Source: Xanthobacteraceae bacterium
Lineage (GTDB): Bacteria > Pseudomonadota > Alphaproteobacteria > Rhizobiales > Xanthobacteraceae
NCBI GenBank assembly: GCA_030037185.1
Contig: JASHRR010000228.1
Location: 1 to 11,343 of the forward strand
Reading direction: 5' to 3'
DNA length: 11,343 nt
In this document: positions 5,687-11,343 of the stretch, one piece after another
Numbering within the stretch: position 1 is the first letter of the stretch
How the letters are laid out: every line of letters begins with the position of its first letter
Notes under the pieces: model-generated
The model's database searches: none
What the model saw: the letters and a program-made list of their open reading frames with translations, nothing else
What the model was told of the DNA's origin: nothing
Translations under genes and position numbers: made by a program

Positions 5687-6973
5687 GTGCTGCGAAAAGA
5701 ACAAAATGATCTTCTGACCCGGACAGGCCCCGGGACGCCGTGTGGCAGGCTCTTCCGCAGTTATTGGCTACCCGCGCTGCTGGCTGCAGAGCTCCCCGAG
5801 AACGACTGTCCGCCGGTGCGGGTGAAGCTCATGTCCGAGCGGTTGCTGGCGTTCCGCGACTCGAGCGGCCGTCTCGGGCTGATCGACGAGTTCTGCGCCC
5901 ATCGCGGCGTGTCGCTGTGGTTCGGCCGTAACGAGGAAAACGGCCTGCGCTGCCCCTACCACGGCTGGAAATACGATGTAACGGGCCAGTGTATCGACGT
6001 GCCTTCCGAGCCGGAGGAAAGCGGCTATTGCCGCAAGATCAGGCTCAAGTCCTACCCGCTGGTCGAGCGCGGCGGCATATTGTGGACTTATATGGGGCCC
6101 GCGCAAGAGGCCCCGCCGCTGCCGGAATGGGAATTCGCCCTCGTTGCGGATCGGCAGCGGTTCGTTTCGAAGCGCCTGCAGGAATCGAATTGGCTGCAGG
6201 CCCTTGAGGGCGGCATCGACTCAAGCCACGTGTCGTTCCTGCACCGCGGCGACCTCAACTCTGACCCGCTGTTCAAGGGCGCCAAGGGCAATCAATACAA
6301 CCTCGCCGACGCGCGGCCGGTATTCGAAGTGGTCGAGAGCGCGGGCGGACTCTATATCGGGGCACGGCGCAATGCCGAAGACGATCACTATTACTGGCGC
6401 ATCACCCAATGGGTCATGCCGACCTTCACGATGATCCCGCCGCGCGGCAATCATTCGGTCCATGGCCATTTCTGGATTCCGATCGATGACGAGAATTGCT
6501 GGACCTGGAGCTTCGACTATCACCCGATCCGCAATCTCACCGAGGCTGAAGTGGCCGCGATGCAGGACGGCAAAGGCATTCATGTCAAATGTGCCCCCGG
6601 CACATTCCGGCCCGTTGCCAACAAGGATAATGACTATCTGATCGATCGCGCCGCCCAGAAGACCGGCCGAAGCTACAGCGGCGTTGAAGGCTTCGGTATG
6701 CAAGACGCCTCGATCCAGGAAAGCATGGGGCCGATCGTTGATCGCTCCAAGGAGAACCTGGTGTCCACCGACAACGGGATTATCATGGCGCGCCACCGCC
6801 TGTTGCGCTCCATCAAGGCGCTGGTGGACAAGGGCGAACGGCCCCCGGGCCTCGATCTGGCTCACCAGCGGGTGAGATCGGCGGCGGTGGTGCTGCCGCG
6901 CGACCAGGCCTTCAAGGACGCGGCAAGGGACGCGTTGATGGCGCGCCCGGGCGTGGCCCCGGCGTCAGTTTAG
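5687..6973 (+). CDS. LigXa-like Rieske non-heme iron oxygenase, large subunit
   Basis: The 428-residue product has an N-terminal Rieske domain with C70-A-H72 and C89-P-Y-H92. The catalytic domain carries GGIDSSHVSFLH (175-186), giving the bridging Asp178 and iron ligands His181 and His186. A later stretch, QDASIQESMGPIVDRSKE (339-356), contains a likely third carboxylate ligand at Asp340. The stretch GLIDEFCAHRGVSLWFGRN and the C-terminal pattern fit the phthalate 4,5-dioxygenase/LigXa group; LigXa is the oxygenase of 5,5'-dehydrodivanillate O-demethylase. The start is GTG at 5687, with GGAGGAG four bases upstream, giving VLRKEQNDLLTRTGPG, which aligns with the usual family start. The ATG at 5672 precedes that ribosome site and is rejected. 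Expected chemistry is O2-dependent O-demethylation or ring hydroxylation of a methoxylated or carboxylated aromatic; the substrate is inferred only. Confidence 0.92.
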   Translation: MLRKEQNDLLTRTGPGTPCGRLFRSYWLPALLAAELPENDCPPVRVKLMSERLLAFRDSSGRLGLIDEFCAHRGVSLWFGRNEENGLRCPYHGWKYDVTGQCIDVPSEPEESGYCRKIRLKSYPLVERGGILWTYMGPAQEAPPLPEWEFALVADRQRFVSKRLQESNWLQALEGGIDSSHVSFLHRGDLNSDPLFKGAKGNQYNLADARPVFEVVESAGGLYIGARRNAEDDHYYWRITQWVMPTFTMIPPRGNHSVHGHFWIPIDDENCWTWSFDYHPIRNLTEAEVAAMQDGKGIHVKCAPGTFRPVANKDNDYLIDRAAQKTGRSYSGVEGFGMQDASIQESMGPIVDRSKENLVSTDNGIIMARHRLLRSIKALVDKGERPPGLDLAHQRVRSAAVVLPRDQAFKDAARDALMARPGVAPASV

Positions 6974-6983
6974 AGCTTGAACC

Positions 6984-7496
6984 GTGATGCTGAGCGAAAG
7001 CGCAAGAATGTCGAGCGCCGCGGAGGCGCGCTTCCGGATCGACGCGCCGAACTCCAAGCCGCGACACATCAAGGTCATCGCACTCGACGCGGCCAGCGAG
7101 GCGGTCATCAAGCATCTCGCCGTGGGTCGCTGGAACAACGCCAGCTTTTTCACGGCCTCCGCATTTGCGAGCGCACCTCCGGGTCGCGACTTCTCCGTGC
7201 AGGGCTGGTTGAGCGACCTTGCCGGCCGCACCAAGAACTTGATTGACGAAGTCAACAGCGCCGACCTCGTCGTCATGGTCGCGACGGCTGGCGAAAACGC
7301 CCAAGCAGCTGGGCTGATCGGGGAAGCCTGCAGCGTCAGACGGGTCAACACCACCGGCCTCATTTTGGGTGGCGCACACGCCACCGACCAAATGCTGTCA
7401 AAGACGCTGTCGCACCTGCGCCCGTGGTCGCTGATGCTCGTGATGGCAACCCGCGAAGACTATATTGAAGACATGCTGACGGCCCTGCGCGCCTGA
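6984..7496 (+). CDS. Unknown protein in the oxygenase operon (about 170 aa, possible Rossmann/FtsZ-like fold)
   Basis: The frame lies 10 bases after the oxygenase stop and 6 bases before the reductase start, in the same direction, so it is very probably cotranscribed. I do not recognise it. An early strand-like segment, RHIKVIALDAASEAVIKHL, is followed by SADLVVMVATAGENAQAAG and TTGLILGGAHATDQML. The order beta strand, glycine-containing turn and helix resembles a nucleotide-binding Rossmann or FtsZ/tubulin-like core, but the glycine-rich GTP loop of FtsZ is not preserved. There is no signal peptide, membrane segment or cysteine cluster (one Cys). The start is uncertain: GTG 6984, ATG 6987 and ATG 7008 are in frame and none has a strong ribosome site. 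Possible roles are assembly, repair or regulation of the oxygenase; all are speculation. Confidence 0.7.
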   Translation: MMLSESARMSSAAEARFRIDAPNSKPRHIKVIALDAASEAVIKHLAVGRWNNASFFTASAFASAPPGRDFSVQGWLSDLAGRTKNLIDEVNSADLVVMVATAGENAQAAGLIGEACSVRRVNTTGLILGGAHATDQMLSKTLSHLRPWSLMLVMATREDYIEDMLTALRA

Positions 7497-7502
7497 ACCG
7501 GA

Positions 7503-8738
7503 ATGATTGCATCCCGTAACATCGTTGTTGTTGGCGGTGGCCCGGCAGGCGCTTTCGCAGCAATCGAAGCCAAGCGCCGCGATCCGCCGGCCGCCGTCAC
7601 GCTCGTTTCCGAGGAGCCCTGCGAGCCCTATGAGCGGCCGCCCCTGTCGAAGGCGGTCCTGCTCGGCAAGGCCGCCGCTGCGGACGCGCCGATCGCCGGC
7701 CCGAAGGGCGTCGCCGGCCACGGCGTAAGGCTGGAACGCGACACGCGATGTACAGCGATCGACCGCCAGGCGCAGGAAATCATCACCGCATCGGGTCGGC
7801 GATTCGGTTATGACGCGCTGGTGATCGCGACCGGTTCGCTGGTGCGCCAAATTCCCGCGCTACCCCTCGGGGCACCGCGCGTCCACTATCTGCGCACCGA
7901 AGCGCAGGCGCGCGCGCTCGCTGGCGGGCTCAGGAACGCGCGCCATCTCTGCGTTGTCGGCGGCGGTCTGATCGGCCTCGAAGTGGCCGCATCGGCGAGC
8001 GAGCTCGGTATTAAAGTTACTGTCATCGAAGTGATGCCCCGCATCCTGGCGCGGGTGTGCGACGAAGAGACTTCGGCGCGCGTCGACGATGCGCATCGCC
8101 GCCATGGCGTCGATCTGCGCCTGAACACGACCTTGACCTACGCGCAGGCCGGGCCCGACGGCGCGATGGCACTCAAGACCAATACCAACGAGACCCTGAT
8201 TGCCGATCTGGTTGTGGTCGGCGCCGGCGCCGTACCGGACGATCGCCTTGCGGCCGCGGCAGGGCTGCGAACGGACAACGGAATCATCGTGGACGCGCAC
8301 TGCCGCACCTCCGACCCGAGGATTTTCGCGGCCGGCGACGTGGTGCGGTTCCCCGGACCGCACGGTCTGGTGCGCCGCGAGGACTGGCGCCACGCTCAGG
8401 ACCAGGGCGCGGTGGCAGGCCGCAATGCGGCAGGTGCGAACGACACCTACTGCAGCGTGCCGTCGTTCTGGTCCGAGCAGTTCGATCTCTACATCCAGGG
8501 CGTCGGGTCGCCGCCTGTAAAGTCCGATCGCCGTGTGCGCCGATACGGCGGCGGCGCGAGCCAGATCATTTTCGAGCTGATGGGGCGCCAAGTCGCCTAT
8601 GCGCTCGGGATCAACGCTCAACGCGACATCGCCGTGGTTCGGCGCCTGATCGAGCGAGGCGCGGCGGTCGATGCGGCCGTCCTGGCTGATCCGTCCCGAC
8701 CGCTTGCGGATTTCCTGAAATCGAAAGCCGCAGGCTAG
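7503..8738 (+). CDS. FAD-dependent NADH:ferredoxin reductase (BphA4/LigXd-type)
   Basis: The 411-residue product has the full pyridine-nucleotide-disulphide-type reductase layout without redox cysteines. The FAD loop is VVVGGGPAG (8-16), followed by YERPPLSK (43-50) and VIATGS (107-112). The NAD loop is VVGGGLIGLE (151-160), with Glu176 ending the second strand, which favours NADH over NADPH. The second FAD motif is IFAAGDV (274-280), then a C-terminal reductase domain (about 320-411). Length matches BphA4-like reductases (about 400-410). It would pass electrons from NADH through FAD to the Rieske ferredoxin encoded at 5111-5419 and on to the oxygenase of the same operon. The ATG follows the preceding stop by 6 bases with a weak GGA; translational coupling is plausible. 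The operon ends in a terminator about 115 bases downstream. Confidence 0.92.
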   Translation: MIASRNIVVVGGGPAGAFAAIEAKRRDPPAAVTLVSEEPCEPYERPPLSKAVLLGKAAAADAPIAGPKGVAGHGVRLERDTRCTAIDRQAQEIITASGRRFGYDALVIATGSLVRQIPALPLGAPRVHYLRTEAQARALAGGLRNARHLCVVGGGLIGLEVAASASELGIKVTVIEVMPRILARVCDEETSARVDDAHRRHGVDLRLNTTLTYAQAGPDGAMALKTNTNETLIADLVVVGAGAVPDDRLAAAAGLRTDNGIIVDAHCRTSDPRIFAAGDVVRFPGPHGLVRREDWRHAQDQGAVAGRNAAGANDTYCSVPSFWSEQFDLYIQGVGSPPVKSDRRVRRYGGGASQIIFELMGRQVAYALGINAQRDIAVVRRLIERGAAVDAAVLADPSRPLADFLKSKAAG

Positions 8739-8851
8739 ACCCAATACCGGACCGATCGATCGATTGCCTGAAATCAAGGTCTCGCTCGATCGAAATCACT
8801 CCTAAGGAGGCTTTTGGCGCGGCTGTCGTGAACGCTCGAAGCAGGAAGGAT

Positions 8852-8883
8852 GGTCACGGGCACGATCTCGTGACCTTTTCTTC
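8852..8883 (+). terminator. Rho-independent terminator of the oxygenase operon
   Basis: GGTCACGGG, loop CACGAT, CTCGTGACC forms a 9-bp stem with one G-U pair, followed directly by TTTTCTTC. The T-run is on the plus strand only, so it ends transcription coming from the reductase gene; the helicase gene converges from the right with its stop at 8972. Confidence 0.75.
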
Positions 8884-8971
8884 AAGGCGCGCGCGCATGA
8901 GTCCTATCAAGCCATCGAAACGATGGTGATGACCGCCGTCGATGTGTTTGCGCTCCGCTCGATATCGGGGG

Positions 8972-11104
8972 TCAGCCCGGCTCGACCACGCCGTCTTCCG
9001 ATATAAGACCCAGCCGTACCAGGCGCGCCGTAATGGCGCCGATTTTGCGCTTATGCGCCGACGCAATCGCAGCGATCGCATCGCCGGCCTGGAACGCGGC
9101 ACGTAACCTGTCGTCCTCTTGGGCGCTCCAGGTCAGCCCATGCCGCAGCGGCGCCCCAGCTGCATTGTTCCGGTCCATCTGAGTCGGCTGCTGGTCGGGC
9201 GGCGCGCCGCGGCGATCGCCCGACCGCCGCTGCCGTTCCGCCCGCAGGCGGTGGACGGGAGGGCGGGGGCTGCTCAGCCGCTGCGGCGATAGCGAGCCCT
9301 CAGGCAGACGCCGGCGCTCGCGATCGGACAGCAGCGGCAGGCGTTCGTCGGCGCCGTTCGCCTCGGGACCGGTCCACACCCAATGGCGCCTTTGGTCACC
9401 GGCCAGCTCGTAGAGAAACTGCGAGGCGCTTGATGTCTGTCCGAAGCGCATATTGGCGAATGTCATTCCGAGAAGACGCTTCGCCCTGGTGACGCCCACA
9501 TAGGCGACGCGCCGCTCCTCCTCCAGGTCGTCATTATTGATATGCGGAAGCACGCCTTGCTCCATTCCAATCAGGAACACGGCCTCCCACTCGAGGCCCT
9601 TGGCCGAGTGAATGGTCGACAGAACGACTGCATTGTCGGGGGCCTTGCGCAGCACGGCCGATTGTTCGGCTATTTTTGCCAGCAGCTGGTCCAAAGACCG
9701 GCACGCCAATGCCAGCCCAATGGCGGCTTCGACGACCGCGACCCACTCCGCCCGCTCCCGGTCGGAAGCCCGCGACGGCACCGCCGTCGCGACGACATCG
9801 CGAACGAGCCGACACCCGGCCGAAAAATCCCGCCGTTCGCGCGCATTCGCCCGCGCGAGGTCGCGGCGAACGAGCTCGGCGCGCCGACCGCTGCCGATGC
9901 GGCTCATCGCCTCCACCGACTCGCCGTCGCGTAGATAAAAAAGCGAACCCACGACGAGGCGAGCTGCAACGCTCTGCCATACGTCGCCGGCGCCGCGCAC
10001 CTCGTAGGGAATTTGCAGCGCCTGCAGGGCCGGCTGCAGCGCCAACCCCACCGCGCCGGTTCGGTAGAGCACCCCGATCTGTTGCGGCGAAAGCCCGCGG
10101 CTGAGCAGCGAAGCTACGCCCTTCGCCACCTGCCGCGCTTCGATGTCCGCCGCCCGATAGCCGCGAACGGCGATTTCGCCGGCTTCCGCCGTGACCGGCG
10201 TGCCCGTTTTCGGGCTGCGCATCCGGTTGTGGACGATCAGCCTATTGGCGGCTTCGACAATTTGCGTCGCCGAGCGATAGTTGCGATCAATGAGGTGGAC
10301 TTCAACATCGCGATACTTGCGCGGAAAGTCGAGGATGAACCGCACATCCGCGGCCCGGAACGCGTAGAGCGTCTGATCATCGTCGCCTACCGCCCACAGG
10401 TTTGTGCCGGCGGCCACGAAGCGATCGATCAGCGCGATTTGGCCGGGATTGATGTCCTGATACTCGTCGACCAGGATGTGATCGTATGCGCCGGTCATCG
10501 CCGCCGCGTAGGCAGGATTGCTCTGCATAGTGCGGACTAGGAGCGGCACCATATCGGCGAAGTCGATCGCTCCGGCTTCGCGAAGGGTGCACTCATAGAC
10601 GCGAAAGAATTCGACCGCGCGGCGACGCACCTCGTCATCCGGCCCGATCTCGGCCGCAAACCCCGCCGCATCGACAAGGCGTTCCTTGGCGCCGGAAATA
10701 ATATCCAGGATGTCGTCTTCCTCGTTCCACCACATCCGCCGCGAACTGAAGACGTGACGTTGCTGCGGCGCGTCCCATAGCGCGAACCGTTCGGACAGTC
10801 CCGCGAGCTGCGGGTTGCGTCGCAGCTCGCGAAAGGAAAAGCCGTGAAAAGTCGCGACGTTCAGCTCGGCCGCCGATGAGAGATCGAGCGCCGCTGTAAT
10901 GCGCGACTTCATTTCGTCCGCGGCCTTCTTGGTGAAGGTCAGTGCCAGAATGCGCCGGCGATCAACGCCCTGCCGCACCAAGTGAACGAAGCGGCACGCC
11001 AGCGTCGTCGTCTTGCCGGCGCCGGGGCCGGCCAGAACAAGCTGGATGATGCCGGTTCCGGTGGCGGCGCTTTGCTGTGCCGGGTCGAGCGTGGTCCCCT
11101 TCAT
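8972..11104 (-). CDS. UvrD/Rep/PcrA-like superfamily 1 DNA helicase with C-terminal DNA-binding-like tail
   Basis: The 710-residue product shows all SF1A helicase motifs: Q motif LDPAQQSA (6-13), Walker A GPGAGKTT (26-33), Ia LALTFTKKAADEM (53-65), Ib TFHGF (85-89), and II DEYQD (213-217). Then come III GDDDQTLYAFRAAD (240-253), IV RNYRS (274-278), V TIHSAKGLEWEAVF (497-510) and VI VAYVGVTRAK (533-542). It should be a 3'-5' ATP-dependent translocase acting in DNA repair or replication restart. The helicase core is compact, ending near residue 570. An Arg/Pro-rich linker (about 598-645) follows, then a tail, TWSAQEDDRLRAAFQAG (658-674) to GAITARLVRLGL (689-700), that looks like a SANT/GcrA-style helix-turn-helix. 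The ATG at 11102-11104 is six residues before the Q motif but lacks a clear ribosome site. Upstream frame to 11335 (TTG) shows no conserved sequence and is rejected. Confidence 0.92.
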   Translation of the reverse strand: MKGTTLDPAQQSAATGTGIIQLVLAGPGAGKTTTLACRFVHLVRQGVDRRRILALTFTKKAADEMKSRITAALDLSSAAELNVATFHGFSFRELRRNPQLAGLSERFALWDAPQQRHVFSSRRMWWNEEDDILDIISGAKERLVDAAGFAAEIGPDDEVRRRAVEFFRVYECTLREAGAIDFADMVPLLVRTMQSNPAYAAAMTGAYDHILVDEYQDINPGQIALIDRFVAAGTNLWAVGDDDQTLYAFRAADVRFILDFPRKYRDVEVHLIDRNYRSATQIVEAANRLIVHNRMRSPKTGTPVTAEAGEIAVRGYRAADIEARQVAKGVASLLSRGLSPQQIGVLYRTGAVGLALQPALQALQIPYEVRGAGDVWQSVAARLVVGSLFYLRDGESVEAMSRIGSGRRAELVRRDLARANARERRDFSAGCRLVRDVVATAVPSRASDRERAEWVAVVEAAIGLALACRSLDQLLAKIAEQSAVLRKAPDNAVVLSTIHSAKGLEWEAVFLIGMEQGVLPHINNDDLEEERRVAYVGVTRAKRLLGMTFANMRFGQTSSASQFLYELAGDQRRHWVWTGPEANGADERLPLLSDRERRRLPEGSLSPQRLSSPRPPVHRLRAERQRRSGDRRGAPPDQQPTQMDRNNAAGAPLRHGLTWSAQEDDRLRAAFQAGDAIAAIASAHKRKIGAITARLVRLGLISEDGVVEPG

Positions 11105-11343
11105 GATTGCACTGTTTATGATCCACCATAGCCGTCCATTCCATCGATGTGCGATGGCGCTTGAGAAGCGGCGGCGGCAAAAGAGCTCACACGAGATGGC
11201 GCGCTCGGTCAATCCCGTGGCCTCCTGGCAGTTGCAAACGGGGGGCGCCAGCCGATATGTTGGGGCGATCGCAATTGCCGTTTTCGGAACGGCCCCTTGA
11301 CGAAGTATCGGGTCACGCGATGAGCGGCATGACAACCGGGGAG

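Noticed and set aside
8753..8764. Tandem CGAT palindrome just past the reductase stop
   Set aside because: Short and low in complexity; chance occurrence in GC-rich DNA is likely, and no known site is matched.
7860..8777. 305-codon minus-strand open frame opposite the reductase
   Set aside because: The plus strand encodes a full FAD/NADH reductase; the antisense frame has no motif.
8801..8810. Perfect anti-16S complement TAAGGAGG in the gap after the reductase
   Set aside because: No start codon at a usable distance; the nearest GTG is 17 bases away and opens only a short frame. It may instead be part of the short CTCC-TAA-GGAG hairpin.
11105..11335. 77-residue upstream extension of the helicase from a TTG
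   Set aside because: Composition is unlike the helicase and the Q motif begins right after the chosen ATG; no support for translation.
11320..11343. ATG beginning MSGMTTGE at the right edge on the plus strand
   Set aside because: Only eight codons are visible and the ribosome site is weak; cannot be supported as a gene.
1..11343. CRISPR array, tRNA or rRNA genes
   Set aside because: No regularly spaced direct repeats and no tRNA or rRNA-like segments were seen on either strand.

Overview
The window is GC-rich DNA, and its genes are most like those of Alphaproteobacteria of the Bradyrhizobium/Rhodopseudomonas (Nitrobacteraceae) kind. The basis is codon usage, a small exported protein of a style common in that group, and intergenic repeat remnants resembling elements scattered through those genomes. 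This is recognition from memory, not a database result.

Left half (1-5419, minus strand), in order of transcription: a Rieske [2Fe-2S] ferredoxin (5111-5419), a two-domain cupin protein (3716-4933), a decayed iscB remnant (about 3135-3665), an EutA-family ATPase-like reactivase (1600-3138), a small exported protein with its own strong terminator (1031-1291), and the N-terminal 268 residues of a UbiD-family prFMN-dependent decarboxylase that starts with GTG at 804 and leaves the window on the left.

Right of a 267-bp divergent control region (5420-5686) lies a plus-strand operon. It encodes a LigXa-like Rieske oxygenase large subunit (GTG start 5687), a 170-residue protein of unknown function (6984-7496) and a BphA4-type FAD/NADH ferredoxin reductase (7503-8738). 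It is closed by a rho-independent terminator at 8852-8883. A convergent UvrD-like helicase (8972-11104, minus) with an unusual C-terminal DNA-binding-like tail is unrelated to the catabolic genes.

The likely joint role is catabolism of an aromatic acid. Ferredoxin reductase passes electrons to the ferredoxin, which feeds the Rieske oxygenase for O-demethylation or ring hydroxylation, as in the three-component LigX system. The bicupin and UbiD proteins are candidates for further ring or carboxyl chemistry. The substrate cannot be read from sequence. Points that stand out are the EutA-like reactivase with no EutBC in view, the unknown gene embedded between oxygenase and reductase, and the IscB (Cas9-ancestor nuclease) pseudogene whose 3' end overlaps the EutA-like start codon.
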